A stretch of DNA of 43,233 nucleotides from Rhizobium chutanense (GTDB lineage Bacteria; Pseudomonadota; Alphaproteobacteria; Rhizobiales; Rhizobiaceae): positions 1 through 43,233 of the forward strand of contig NZ_NWSV01000037.1 of the NCBI RefSeq assembly GCF_002531935.1. The letters run 5' to 3'. How positions within the stretch are numbered: the first letter of the stretch is position 1; each line of letters opens with the position of its first letter. The notes below the pieces were generated by a model, which searched no databases, was not told the origin of the DNA, and was given only the letters and a program-made list of their open reading frames with translations. A program made the translations under genes and the position numbers. This document shows positions 24,166-32,390 of the stretch, piece after piece.

Positions 24166-24385
24166 CCACGGCGAGGGGCACGCATGCCGAGGCGGTGACG
24201 CCGAGATCGGCCTGTCGCGCCCCGTCCGGCTTTTGGTCCTGGCGGAACGAGGCGTTCGGGCAACGGCTTCGCCGTCCTCCACGTCCGTTCCGGCCTGCCG
24301 GTGCCTTCACACCTTTCCGCTCCGCCCTTTGGACCGCCGTGACGGGGTCGCGATCGGCGCGACCTCCTTGAATTAGAGGTTTGAA

Positions 24386-25315
24386 ATGAGCAGGAAGGAC
24401 GAAGGCCAACGCGCCGACATCTACACACGGATCACTGACAAAATCGTCGAGGATCTGGAGAAAGGGGTTCGCCCATGGATGCAGCCGTGGAACTCGGCAA
24501 ACACTAAGGGTCGGATAACGCGGCCGCTGCGCCACAACGGCCAGCCCTATTCGGGCATGAACGTACTCCTCCTGTGGTCCGAGGGGACGGCGAGAGGTTT
24601 TACCTCACCAATGTGGATGACGTTCAAGCAGTCGCTGGCACTTGGCGCTGCGGTTCGCAAGGGCGAAACCGGCTCGACCGTCGTGTTCGCCAGCCGCTTC
24701 ACCAAGTCCGAGACCGTCCGCAACGGCAACGATGTCGACCGGGAAATTCCCTTCTTGAAGGCATATTCCGTCTTCAACGGTGACCAGATCGACGGTCTGC
24801 CGGACCATTATTACCATCGCCCGGTAACGGTCCTCGATCCGATTGAGCGGATCGAGATTGCCGATCGCTTCTTCCGCAACACCGGCGCGGTCATCCGACA
24901 TGGCGGATCGCAGGCATATTACTCCCCGGTGACCGACCACATCCAGATGCCTCCGTTCGAGACCTTTCGCGACGCGGCTTCGTACGTGGCGACGAAGAGT
25001 CACGAGGTGACGCACTGGACGGCAAATCCGCGACGAATCGGCCGCGATCTCAGCCGATATTCGAAAGATAGGAGCGAGCGCGCTCGCGAGGAACTGATCG
25101 CCGAACTCGGCAGTTGCTTCCTGTGCGCTGACCTCGGGATCGCTCCAGAGCTGGAGCCAAGACCGAATCACGCCTCGTACCTTCAGTCCTGGCTCACCGT
25201 CCTTTCGAATGACAAGCGTGCGATCTTCCAGGCTGCGGCGCATGCCCAGCGCGCAGTCAGCTATCTTCACGGTCTGCAGGGGTTCGAGGAGAGTAGCAGC
25301 AAGGGGGCGGCATAG
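24386..25315 (+). CDS. ardC: ArdC-type antirestriction protein
   Basis: A 309-residue ArdC protein. The N-terminal single-stranded-DNA-binding domain (DUF1738) starts IYTRITDKIVEDLEKGVRPWMQPW and continues NGQPYSGMNVLLLW. The C-terminal zincin-like metallopeptidase domain has HEVTHW (HExxH at 206-210) and the downstream glutamate in REELIAELGSCFL. ArdC protects transferred DNA from host restriction and can bind single strands in the recipient. ATG 24386 follows TTAGAGG. It lies about 7 kb from oriT on the side predicted to enter first and is transcribed toward oriT, as expected for a leading-region antirestriction gene. Confidence 0.9.
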   Translation: MSRKDEGQRADIYTRITDKIVEDLEKGVRPWMQPWNSANTKGRITRPLRHNGQPYSGMNVLLLWSEGTARGFTSPMWMTFKQSLALGAAVRKGETGSTVVFASRFTKSETVRNGNDVDREIPFLKAYSVFNGDQIDGLPDHYYHRPVTVLDPIERIEIADRFFRNTGAVIRHGGSQAYYSPVTDHIQMPPFETFRDAASYVATKSHEVTHWTANPRRIGRDLSRYSKDRSERAREELIAELGSCFLCADLGIAPELEPRPNHASYLQSWLTVLSNDKRAIFQAAAHAQRAVSYLHGLQGFEESSSKGAA

Positions 25316-25501
25316 GGCAGCCTTGAACCAGGGATGGTGGTCAATGCCGACTGCCGTCTCGTTGATTGGCTCTCGTTCGATTTGCGGATGCTGGTTCAGG
25401 GTGAGGTCCAGCTTGCCCCAGATCGATGCCTTTTTTGCATCGGACTTGGGTTTGCGAGACGGTTTCCTCTCGACGATGAACGGTTTTGTCTGCTGACGCA
25501 T
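25316..25501 (-). pseudogene. 5' part of a small rhizobial gene, running into ardC
   Basis: On the minus strand AGGAGGATTT leads to ATG 25501 and a basic reading MRQQTKPFIVERKPSRKPK, then ASIWGKLDLTLNQH. This opening resembles small rhizobial proteins of unknown role that share a '..KPF.VE.K..R' start and an 'SIWG..DL' motif. The frame does not stop where such proteins end (near 25320) but runs on antisense to ardC. I infer that the 3' end was lost when this DNA joined the ardC side. Confidence 0.4.
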
Positions 25502-25759
25502 AAATCCTCCTGGGCGACGAATCGCGCCTGAACGATATCTCGCGCGCCACCGAATACAACGGGCTGTCATTCCAAGTTTCATACCGACGGTTTCGAGGGC
25601 ATGACGTCCAAGGCCATTGGCGACAAAGGGAATTTCCACCCTCCTTGCCTGTTCAGGTTGTTTGTAATGAGCACAGTTCGCCACATAGGTTGTTGCGGAA
25701 TGCTGCATTGCACAAATATAGGTGGGATTGCGAATATACCGACTGGAGAGGGGCAGGCC

Positions 25760-26212
25760 GTGGAAAAATACGTGGGCGCGAAGCTGCATGGCATTCGAGT
25801 GACCGACGCAAAACTGAACTACCACGGCTCGATCACGATCGATGCGGACTTCTGCCGGGAGGTCGGCCTGAAACCGCTGGAATACGTGGAAATCTGGAAC
25901 AAGATGTCTGGAGCGCGGATCAGCACTTATGTGCTCTACGGTGATCCTGGCTCCAGGTGCTGCATTCTCAACGGTGCGGCCGCCCGCACGTGCCAGCAAG
26001 GCGATGAGATTATCATCGCGTCCAGCGTCTTTTGCGAAATCGATGACATCATCGAGCTCAAGCCACGCGTGCTGGTCTTCGGAGAAAACAACGAAATCGT
26101 CGACAGGATCACCTACGAGGTCTTTCGCCGCGCAGACAATTCTCTCGACATGGCCGTGAGCTCCGAGCTTTCCGACAACAGCTACGGATTTCCCGCCTCC
26201 ATTTCCGGATAG
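25760..26212 (+). CDS. panD: Aspartate 1-decarboxylase
   Basis: A 150-residue PanD. Residues match the E. coli enzyme position by position: K8, the self-cleavage site G23-S24 in NYHGSITID, and Y57 in RISTY, followed by GSR and LNGAAARTCQQGDEIIIAS. It cleaves itself to form a pyruvoyl group and converts aspartate to beta-alanine for pantothenate and coenzyme A. GTG 25760 with GGAGAGGGG upstream is the chosen start; the C-terminus is about 25 residues longer than usual. It is alone in a block of plasmid-maintenance genes, with no panB or panC near. Confidence 0.9.
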   Translation: MEKYVGAKLHGIRVTDAKLNYHGSITIDADFCREVGLKPLEYVEIWNKMSGARISTYVLYGDPGSRCCILNGAAARTCQQGDEIIIASSVFCEIDDIIELKPRVLVFGENNEIVDRITYEVFRRADNSLDMAVSSELSDNSYGFPASISG

Positions 26213-26590
26213 CACTGATGCAGTCGGACGGCGTCCCTGGACGTTTGCCGATGTGGATTGCCGCCGCACCGCTTTCGACCATTGCCGTTGCCCTTCGAGG
26301 GGAGCCATTGCCACGTCCCTTTGCCTGACGTCAGCGGCGCTCCATTTGCGGGCTCGATGAGGCATGTCTGACCGGAGAGCGGCTTCGCCTCGATCGTCCT
26401 CCCGCAACGGCCATCCGAAACTTTCTTCCCCTGGCGGCTGCGCCGCCATTCCTCGCGCGGCAACAAAGTTCCTCCCGACCGCCCTCCATTTCATTTCGGC
26501 CCTGTGGGTGCGGTCCGATCGTCCCCGGTCTTTGCGACAGCCATCGAGGCCGCAATGGAGCGGCCCGAAACAGCAAAAGGAACTTGGACA
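26213..26590 (+). other. Leader of the DUF736 gene with mismatched hairpin
   Basis: A 378-base gap with no supported gene. GAAACTTTCTT (26417-26427) and AACAAAGTTCC (26462-26472) form a mismatched stem around a GC-rich insert that has its own hairpin (GGCGGC-TGC-GCCGCC at 26433-26447). Similar arrangements precede three other genes downstream. AAAAGGAACTTGGACA leads to the next ATG. Confidence 0.5.
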
Positions 26591-26899
26591 ATGGCTACCA
26601 TCGGCACCTTCACCTCCACCGAAAACGGCTTCTCCGGCTCGATCCGCACCCTCGCCCTCAACGTCAAGGCCCGCATCGCCCGCGTCGAAAACCCCTCCGA
26701 CAAGGGGCCGCACTTCCGCATCTACGCCGGCAACGTCGAGCTCGGCGCCGCCTGGCAGAAGACCTCCGAGCAGGGCCGCGACTACCTCTCGGTCAAGCTC
26801 GACGACCCGAGCTTCCCAGCCCCGATCTACGCAACGCTGGCCGAAGTCGAAGGCGAAGATGGCCTGCAGCTGATCTGGTCACGCCCCAACCGCGACTGA
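26591..26899 (+). CDS. DUF736 family protein
   Basis: A 102-residue protein with the full DUF736 pattern: MATIGTFTSTENGFSGSIRT, then GPHFRIYAGNVELGAAWQKTSEQGRDYLSVKLDDPSF and ATLAEVEGEDGLQLIWSR. The family is widespread on alphaproteobacterial plasmids and has no proven activity. Length is normal. It has its own leader and a strong terminator, so it is probably a separate, well-expressed unit. Confidence 0.92.
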   Translation: MATIGTFTSTENGFSGSIRTLALNVKARIARVENPSDKGPHFRIYAGNVELGAAWQKTSEQGRDYLSVKLDDPSFPAPIYATLAEVEGEDGLQLIWSRPNRD

Positions 26900-26945
26900 G
26901 GTTCTCGAGGCTCCGCCGCAAGGCGGGGCCTCTCCTGCCAAAGTG

Positions 26946-26984
26946 AAAAGCCGGAACCAGGCATCGAGCCAGGTTCCGGCTTTT
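26946..26984. terminator. Bidirectional Rho-independent terminator
   Basis: A perfect 13-bp stem AAAAGCCGGAACC (26946-26958) / GGTTCCGGCTTTT (26972-26984), then one more T. A first GC-rich hairpin GAGGCTCCGCC / GGCGGGGCCTC lies at 26915-26940, before it. Confidence 0.85.
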
Positions 26985-27072
26985 TCGGTGCCATACGGAA
27001 ACGGGGATAGCCACTCAGATTGCCCGATGGTGCCGGGCCGGGCCGGCGGCATCAAGGACGAGCGGTTAGCCC

Positions 27073-27117
27073 CCAATTTTATCTCCGTTCCGGTTCCCTG
27101 CGCTCCGATAAAATCGG
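27073..27117 (+). promoter_or_regulatory. Mismatched AT-armed hairpin, candidate ssDNA promoter
   Basis: CCAATTTTATC (27073-27083) and GATAAAATCGG (27107-27117) pair over 11 bp with one mismatch, in the leader of the 54-residue gene at 27221. The same kind of element, in the same relative place, occurs at 26417-26472, 27552-27608 and 28551-28590. Confidence 0.45.
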
Positions 27118-27220
27118 CTCCCCCACTCGCCGCCTCCGGCGGTCGCATTCGCGATCCCTGACCCCGCCATCCCGTCCCGCCCTGCGAGCTCGTCTTTCAC
27201 GAACTCAAGGAGATGAGACC

Positions 27221-27385
27221 ATGACGATCGAACAGCACATCGAAGAGCTGCGCGCCGAGCTGAACAACGCATGCGACGCGGCCGAGCGCCGCCAGATCGA
27301 GGGCGAGCTTGAACTTGCACGGGCCGAGCTCGCCGTGCAACTGGCCGAGCAGGTCGGCACCATCAAGACCGAGCCGCCCTTCTGA
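27221..27385 (+). CDS. Small coiled-coil plasmid protein, 54 residues
   Basis: Reads MTIEQHIEELRAELNNACDA and then ELELARAELAVQLAEQVG, an almost continuous heptad pattern, so probably a dimeric helical protein. CAAGGAG lies 9 bases before ATG 27221. No family is recognised. Wobble positions are strongly GC-biased, as in neighbouring real genes. Confidence 0.65.
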   Translation: MTIEQHIEELRAELNNACDAAERRQIEGELELARAELAVQLAEQVGTIKTEPPF

Positions 27386-27708
27386 GGCGACTTCTCTTCT
27401 CATTTCAGAGCCGAGCTTCGTCGGCAATCACCGTCTTCGATTCCAGCGCTTTCCGCCCGAGGAACAACCGCGCCATCGCATCTCTCCTTTCGACACAGCT
27501 GTCATCTACGTCAGGGGATGTTGCAGTCCTCGCGTCACGCCGCAACCTTGCGCCGCCAGAATTTTCCCCGCCGCATGCGGCTCCTCGCCCAACCAAAATT
27601 CAGGCGGCTCCAGGTTCTCCGCTCGCGCTTCGACCGTTCCGGTGCGGCCCTCCTTCGAGGTCTGCTTTCGATCCCCGCGATACCAGCAATTCGAAAGGAG
27701 AACCTACC
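27386..27708 (+). other. Leader of the 57-residue gene with mismatched hairpin
   Basis: A 323-base gap without a supported gene. GCCGCCAGAATTTT (27552-27565) and AAAATTCAGGCGGC (27595-27608) form 14-bp arms with a single mismatch, enclosing CCCCGCCGCATGCGGC. The sequence after the left arm is close to that at 28559-28575, so this is a repeated element. AAAGGAG at 27694-27700 is the ribosome site of the next gene. Confidence 0.55.
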
Positions 27709-27882
27709 ATGCAACAACTCGCAAAGTTCCTCGCAGCCACGGGGCGCCGGCTCGGCAATCTCGTCAAGGTGATCTGTCATTTCTTCCGCAAGGGAAAGCT
27801 CGGGCTGAAGCTCGCGATCAAGATCCCGTTCTTTGTCGAGATTGAGCTCAACTTCGAGACAGATTGGAATCGGCGCGAATGA
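27709..27882 (+). CDS. Small basic protein, 57 residues
   Basis: Reads MQQLAKFLAATGRRLGNLVK then FFRKGKLGLKLAIKIPFFVE and ends TDWNRRE. It is basic and amphipathic with moderate hydrophobicity; it could associate with the membrane, but no clear transmembrane helix is present. AAAGGAG lies 8 bases before ATG 27709. Not recognised as a family. Confidence 0.55.
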   Translation: MQQLAKFLAATGRRLGNLVKVICHFFRKGKLGLKLAIKIPFFVEIELNFETDWNRRE

Positions 27883-27939
27883 CGCGCCGTGGGCGTCCTC
27901 GCGCCTTTTCCTTCGTTCCGGCTGGGCGTGGATCGTTGG

Positions 27940-28212
27940 TCAGCTGGATGGCCGCTGGGCAATAGTTCTCGGTCGATAGCCACGCGCCTTTTTCTGCCGT
28001 GTCAGGTCGAGAAACAGTCTGACGGCCTCTTCCTCCCGTCCGAAATGATGCACCATCATTTGCCCAGAGGTCCCGATCCTCCCCCAGCGTCGCGTCAGGC
28101 AGGTTTCGCCGAACAGCGACATGGAAATCTGCATGGCGTAGAAGCGGGCCATGTTCTTTTCGGCATCAGTTCGCTCGATGTAGAGCTGGTAGGGTTGCGT
28201 GGCCATATTCAT
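27940..28212 (-). CDS. WGR domain protein
   Basis: A 90-residue protein made of one WGR domain: PYQLYIERTDAEKNMARFYAM, then LFGETCLTRRWGRIGTSGQ with the WGR triplet, and EEEAVRLFLDLTRQKKARGY. WGR domains bind nucleic acids, for example next to PARP catalytic domains or in MolR regulators. The ATG at 28212 (MNMATQPYQLY) is chosen; the frame remains open to 28320 but upstream residues do not look conserved. It is one of few minus-strand genes in the block. Confidence 0.8.
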   Translation of the reverse strand: MNMATQPYQLYIERTDAEKNMARFYAMQISMSLFGETCLTRRWGRIGTSGQMMVHHFGREEEAVRLFLDLTRQKKARGYRPRTIAQRPSS

Positions 28213-28688
28213 AGAGTCGCCGATCGCCGCCAGAGCGTCCAACGACATATGTGAATCGAACAATTGCGACCGATTCATTTCCGTGAAGAGTGGGGTTCGG
28301 GCGAGGCGCCGACGGCGCACGGCTCTAGTCGCGCTGCGACCGGAGCCCGCATGCGGTCTCCGCCCAGCCGGGTCACGATCCTCTCGCAGCAGGAAGCAAT
28401 GCCACTGTCAAAAATTGTTGTCGGGAGACGGCTGGGACTCGCGGCCATCGGAGATGGCAAGCGGTCGCGTCCCTTCCGGACGCGGTTCTATCTCTCTCTG
28501 ACGTTCCATTGTGCACCCGCCGTTCCGGCGTCAAGGACATCGCGGCCCCTCCAATTTTCCCCGCACCGCAAGCGGCACAAAGAAAATCGGTTCCTCCGCT
28601 CGCCGCAGGGCGGCCGCGTTCCGCGGTCCCTGACCCCTCACGGGCTACGGTGCGGACACTTTTCGTCAGAAACGAAAAGGAGACCCTG
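28213..28688. other. Divergent region between WGR gene and the 105-residue gene
   Basis: A 476-base region without a confident gene. Near the left end TGAATCG (28252-28258) and CGATTCA (28271-28277) form an inverted repeat that could be an operator of the WGR gene. On the right, CCAATTTTC (28551-28559) and GAAAATCGG (28582-28590) form the recurring mismatched hairpin, followed by a GC-rich stretch similar to that at 27118-27165 (both run CTCGCCGC... to ...TCCCTGACCCC). Confidence 0.5.
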
Positions 28689-29006
28689 ATGACAAAGCAT
28701 CAAATCCCACAGCCGGTTGGCGAAGACCGGAAACTGTCGGATCAGCAGCTGACCGGGCTTGAACATTTGCGCAGCAGTTTCGACGCTGAAGTTCATCTCC
28801 CCAAGGAAATCTCGCGCGAGTTTCTGTCTGCGGCGCTGCTTTGGGCGATCGACAACAAGGTCGATTTCGGTTTGTTCCACGAGGCAGGCAAGATCATCAT
28901 CGCGCACTTCGGTGGTGACGAAATCTACCTCCCCTCCCGGTGGTCCGACAAGCGGTGGCATATCGGCCTTGAGGACAAAGAGCCTTTCGACCCGGGCGAG
29001 GATTGA
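28689..29006 (+). CDS. Hypothetical plasmid protein, 105 residues
   Basis: Starts MTKHQIPQPVGEDRKLSDQQ and has FLSAALLWAIDNKVDFGLFHEAGKIIIAHFGGDEIYLPSRW in its second half. No known domain is recognised. AAAAGGAG lies 7-9 bases before ATG 28689. It is followed by a strong terminator and is the last + strand gene before the transfer genes. Confidence 0.68.
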   Translation: MTKHQIPQPVGEDRKLSDQQLTGLEHLRSSFDAEVHLPKEISREFLSAALLWAIDNKVDFGLFHEAGKIIIAHFGGDEIYLPSRWSDKRWHIGLEDKEPFDPGED

Positions 29007-29011
29007 GCTCC

Positions 29012-29043
29012 AGACCAGAGGCGGCTTACCGCCTCTGGTCTTT
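29012..29043 (+). terminator. Rho-independent terminator
   Basis: A perfect 13-bp stem AGACCAGAGGCGG / CCGCCTCTGGTCT with loop CTTA and trailing TT, 6 bases after the stop. A second stem GGGGAAAG / CTTTCCCC (29163-29196) lies between here and the convergent nuclease gene. Confidence 0.8.
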
Positions 29044-29239
29044 GCCTCTCGTGTGAGCCGTTCCTGCCGAATCGACCGGCCGGACCGGCTATGAGAGAAG
29101 GGCTCTGCCGCAACTCTCAACCTCACAGGAAGGGCGAGCCCCTCCTTCAAACTTCCTCCCATGGGGAAAGAGGACGGTTCCATCCTCCCTTTCCCCAAAC
29201 CCCTATTTCTCTCCCGTGCAGGAAAAACAATGATGGCTG

Positions 29240-29830
29240 TCAGTGCCCCTCGCACCATCCATGGCGGGCGCCATCCCATGGCCGTGCAAGGCCTTCCTTG
29301 ATCAGAACATCGCCCAGCGAATTGCCCGCACGAGATACGGTGCGAAGCTTCCGCCCATACTTGTCCTCGTCACGGAACCCCGCTGATAGCGAAAACTTTC
29401 CGGCATTCAGCAGCGCCAGCAGACGGGACTTCGCCGCTTCACCTTTGACCCGTTCAGCCTCGCAGCGGGGCGGGCTGAGTTCAGGCGTATCGATGTCGCC
29501 GATGCGGATTTTCTGGCCCTCGAACCAGAAGGTGTCGCCATCGACGACGCAGTTCGTCCGATGGCTGTCGCCGCAGAGCACGAACGATGCCGATAGCGCA
29601 TCTTTCGCAGGCCTTTTGACAAAAGCAGCGGCGCTGTAGAGATGACCACTGCGATCAAGATACATCCAGCCGGCGGCGGCGATCACCACGGCCCAGACAA
29701 TCGCGGTCGGAAAGCTTCTGCCGCGGCCGGGACGGTGACGCCGTGACGCCGATCGCAAGGGCTTGAAGCCGGGACGACCGCTCGCGACCTTCCGATTTTT
29801 CGTGAACGGTATGACGTTCTTTTGCGCCAA
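29240..29830 (-). CDS. Membrane-anchored thermonuclease-family protein
   Basis: A 196-residue staphylococcal-nuclease-like protein. A basic N-terminus is followed by one membrane helix (about residues 40-58, PTAIVWAVVIAAAGWMYL), then the SNase fold: VVDGDTFWFEGQKIRIGDIDTPE with the catalytic Arg and Asp, the glutamate region CEAERVKGEAA, and DEDKYGRKLR with the second Arg. It starts at TTG 29830, 3 bases after the traG stop, so it is the last gene of the traC-traD-traG operon. The active part would face the periplasm. It may trim DNA or murein-trapped nucleic acid during transfer; this is inferred. Confidence 0.8.
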   Translation of the reverse strand: MAQKNVIPFTKNRKVASGRPGFKPLRSASRRHRPGRGRSFPTAIVWAVVIAAAGWMYLDRSGHLYSAAAFVKRPAKDALSASFVLCGDSHRTNCVVDGDTFWFEGQKIRIGDIDTPELSPPRCEAERVKGEAAKSRLLALLNAGKFSLSAGFRDEDKYGRKLRTVSRAGNSLGDVLIKEGLARPWDGARHGWCEGH

Positions 29831-29833
29831 GCT

Positions 29834-31837
29834 TTATCCCTCTTCGCCCGCAGACATTACAGTCGGTGTGGTTTCATCGGCGTTTACTGCAGGCTTAGAA
29901 TTCGAAGCTTTCTTTTCCTGTCCGCCCGTCGAATGAAACCGGTTCTCGCCGACGCTGGCTTTCATATCAGCGCGTCGGAACCAGATCGCGCGGCCGCATC
30001 GGAGCGGCGCGTTGCCTGCGGTGAAGACGATCTGTTCGTCGGCGCGCATCCGCAGAACTTCATGAGGCTGTATGAGTGGTCGAGCCGCGAGTTGCTTCGA
30101 GCGTGTTCGCGACGATCCCCTTGCCTGGGAACTACGGCTGACCTGGTCGATCTCGACCGTGGTCATGCCGCAGCGTTTCGATATGTAATCGGCGGTCTCG
30201 GGATCGTTGATCGCGGCAAACGAAATCCAGCTGGCACTCTCGAACCACTTGCTCGCCGCGTCGCGGCCGCCATAGGTTTCGCGCATCTGGCCGATCGACT
30301 GATAGATCATCGTCAGCGTGATGCCATACTTGCGCCCGGCGTCGCGCGCGGTCTCGAGGATCCGCATGTAGCCGAGGCGGGCGACCTCATCGAGAAGAAA
30401 CAGCGCGCGCCCTTCAAGCTTTCCGTCGCGATTGTAGATTGCGTTGAGAAGCGACCCGATGACGACGCGCGCAAGACCGGAATGGGTCTCCAACGTCTTT
30501 AGGTCGATGTTGATGAAGACGTCGGTGTTTCCGGCCGCGATGTCGCTGGTCGAGAATTTCTTTCCGGACACGAGCGCGGCATAGTTCGGATAGGAAAGCC
30601 AATGCGTTTCCTTGACCGCATTGGCGTAGACACCGGAGAAGGTTTCCGGCGTCATGTTGACGAAGGCTGCGACGTTCTCCTTGACGAAATCCGAGCCCGA
30701 ATTGTCGTAGATATCCTGCAGGCGCTTGCGCAATGTCGGCTCCGGCTCCGAGAGATTCATGCGGACCTGCCGAAGCGTTTGGTCCTGCTCATCCGTGTGA
30801 CCGGACAGGCAGACGTCGGCGATCAGCGCCGTCAAAAGCTGCAGCGCCGATGCGCGAAAGAAGTCGTCACGGACACCGCGCGCGCCGCCGCTGTCGCTCA
30901 TGATCCACGATGCGACCGACGCGATATCCTCTTCCTTGGTTCCACCGAAACGCCCGACCCAGTCCAGCACGTTGAAGCCGACATCAGGCTTCCTCGGATC
31001 GAGGACGAACACGTCCCTCCCCGCCCCGCCGCGATGCGCGGAGACCATCGGTGCGACCTCGTTCGATGGATCGAGCACGATGAGCGTGCCACCCCATTTG
31101 AGCGCCGTCGGGATCGTCAACGACGTCGTCTTGAAGCCGCCGGAACCGGCAAAGACGATCCCGTGCGACGAGCCGAAGGAGCCATCAAAGCACAGCAACG
31201 GCGACTTGCCGCCGGCGCCCCACGTCTCAGCGCTATCGGCTCGAAACGCTTGGCTCCCGACACTGTCTTTGTCGACCCGATAACGCTCGCCGATGACGAT
31301 ACCACCAGTATCGGAAAACAGCTTCGCCGCTTCCATCAGCTTCATCCAGTCAGCTTCGCCATGGAGCGCCCGCTTGCCCTGAATGCGTTTCGGCTCGGCC
31401 CTTGCGAACGCCGCATTGCCGATGAGCACAACACGAAGTGCGAAGCAGGCACCCATGAACGAAGCACCCGCTCCGATCGACGTTGCCGGATCGAGATAGG
31501 TCAAGATCGTCTTGTCGGCAGGTAGCGCTTTCGTGAAAGCGGCAAGTCGCAAGGTTTCGCGGGTAGCCGCGATCAGGATCGTCCCGCCGCAGCCGACGAT
31601 GACGCCCCAGCCTGCCTGCTTGATGCTGGTCGCGCCGGCACTCGCGAACAGGAACAAGATGCCGATCGCCGCACTCGCGACATAGGGCAGGGCGATTCCC
31701 GCCCGCCCCCATGCCAGCCGTGCGGCCTCGGTCTTACCGAAACCGGAAAGCCATTGCTCGATCCCCGTCATTCCGATGACGACCAGGATCATCAACGCCG
31801 CTGGGCCGACGACGAGCGCAATCCTATTGATCGTCAT
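29834..31837 (-). CDS. traG: Type IV coupling protein TraG
   Basis: A 667-residue VirD4/TraG coupling ATPase. N-terminal membrane helices (first about 130 residues) are followed by Walker A AGSGGFKTTS near residues 230-239, LIVLDPSNEVA, and Walker B FLLDEVARLGYM. It links the relaxosome to the Trb mating pore and powers DNA export. The ATG at 31837 (MTINRIAL) is preferred over a TTG at 31843; GGAGG lies 9 bases upstream. It overlaps traD by 14 bases, so it is translationally coupled. Length is normal for Ti-type TraG. Confidence 0.95.
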   Translation of the reverse strand: MTINRIALVVGPAALMILVVIGMTGIEQWLSGFGKTEAARLAWGRAGIALPYVASAAIGILFLFASAGATSIKQAGWGVIVGCGGTILIAATRETLRLAAFTKALPADKTILTYLDPATSIGAGASFMGACFALRVVLIGNAAFARAEPKRIQGKRALHGEADWMKLMEAAKLFSDTGGIVIGERYRVDKDSVGSQAFRADSAETWGAGGKSPLLCFDGSFGSSHGIVFAGSGGFKTTSLTIPTALKWGGTLIVLDPSNEVAPMVSAHRGGAGRDVFVLDPRKPDVGFNVLDWVGRFGGTKEEDIASVASWIMSDSGGARGVRDDFFRASALQLLTALIADVCLSGHTDEQDQTLRQVRMNLSEPEPTLRKRLQDIYDNSGSDFVKENVAAFVNMTPETFSGVYANAVKETHWLSYPNYAALVSGKKFSTSDIAAGNTDVFINIDLKTLETHSGLARVVIGSLLNAIYNRDGKLEGRALFLLDEVARLGYMRILETARDAGRKYGITLTMIYQSIGQMRETYGGRDAASKWFESASWISFAAINDPETADYISKRCGMTTVEIDQVSRSSQARGSSRTRSKQLAARPLIQPHEVLRMRADEQIVFTAGNAPLRCGRAIWFRRADMKASVGENRFHSTGGQEKKASNSKPAVNADETTPTVMSAGEEG

Positions 31838-32039
31838 TGCCAAAGGCCTCCGCGCCGATTTCCGTCAGCCTGGACCGCTCGCCTTCTTCGCCTTTGATCC
31901 GACGGGCGACATCGATCAGCGCGCCCAGCAATAGCGCGCGCTTCTCGTAGCGCAGCCCGGCTTTCACGATCAGGCCGCCCAGTTCGATCTTCTCCCGCGT
32001 ATCCTTCTTGCGGGCATCGGATGTCATCGTCCTCGCCAT
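31824..32039 (-). CDS. traD: Conjugal transfer protein TraD
   Basis: A 71-residue protein with the Ti-type TraD pattern: DARKKDTREKIELGGLIVKAGLRYEKRALLLGALIDVA. TraD is a small relaxosome or coupling-protein accessory factor encoded between traC and traG. ATG 32039 (MARTMTSD) or ATG 32027 (MTSD) may be used; both lack a strong ribosome site and translation is probably coupled to traC, whose stop lies 4 bases upstream. Confidence 0.9.
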   Translation of the reverse strand: MARTMTSDARKKDTREKIELGGLIVKAGLRYEKRALLLGALIDVARRIKGEEGERSRLTEIGAEAFGNDDQ

Positions 32040-32043
32040 GCGC

Positions 32044-32334
32044 TCAAGCCTCGCCAGCGCTGCCCGTGCCCGCGCCAGATGAGATCGGCGCGGTTTGCTG
32101 CGTGACGGCTGGCCCTCCCCTTTCCTTTCCGTTCGAAGCAGCCTTGCCTCCGCGAAACCGCTTGGCCAGTTCCTCAAACGCTGCCTGAAGCTCCGCCTCG
32201 TCGACCTCGATGTCGCCGAGCCCTGCCTTGAGCGCGACCCTGCCGATCCGCTCGGCTTCTTTGGTCTCGGCTATCTTGAGCTGTTCCTGCAGCTTGGCGA
32301 TTTCGTCACGGATTTTCGAGGATGGCTTCTTCAT
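32044..32334 (-). CDS. traC: Conjugal transfer protein TraC
   Basis: A 96-residue protein starting MKKPSSKIRDEIAKLQEQLK, identical in style to Ti-plasmid TraC, with a coiled-coil N-terminus, then GDIEVDEAELQAAFEELAKRFRG and a low-complexity tail. TraC is an oriT-processing accessory protein. It is first in the leftward operon traC-traD-traG-nuclease and starts close to oriT. ATG 32334 is chosen by homology to the family start; the longer frame to 32376 would overlap the likely promoter. Confidence 0.92.
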   Translation of the reverse strand: MKKPSSKIRDEIAKLQEQLKIAETKEAERIGRVALKAGLGDIEVDEAELQAAFEELAKRFRGGKAASNGKERGGPAVTQQTAPISSGAGTGSAGEA

Positions 32335-32390
32335 TCCGGTTGTCTCCGTTGTCTGGAAAGCTTGGGTCTCGACCAAGATTTTCAGACCCG

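Noticed and set aside
24605..26713. A 702-residue open frame on the minus strand
   Set aside because: It is antisense to ardC, panD and the DUF736 leader, which are clear genes; the open frame follows from GC-rich codon use. Only its part at 25316-25501 has a ribosome site and gene-like start.
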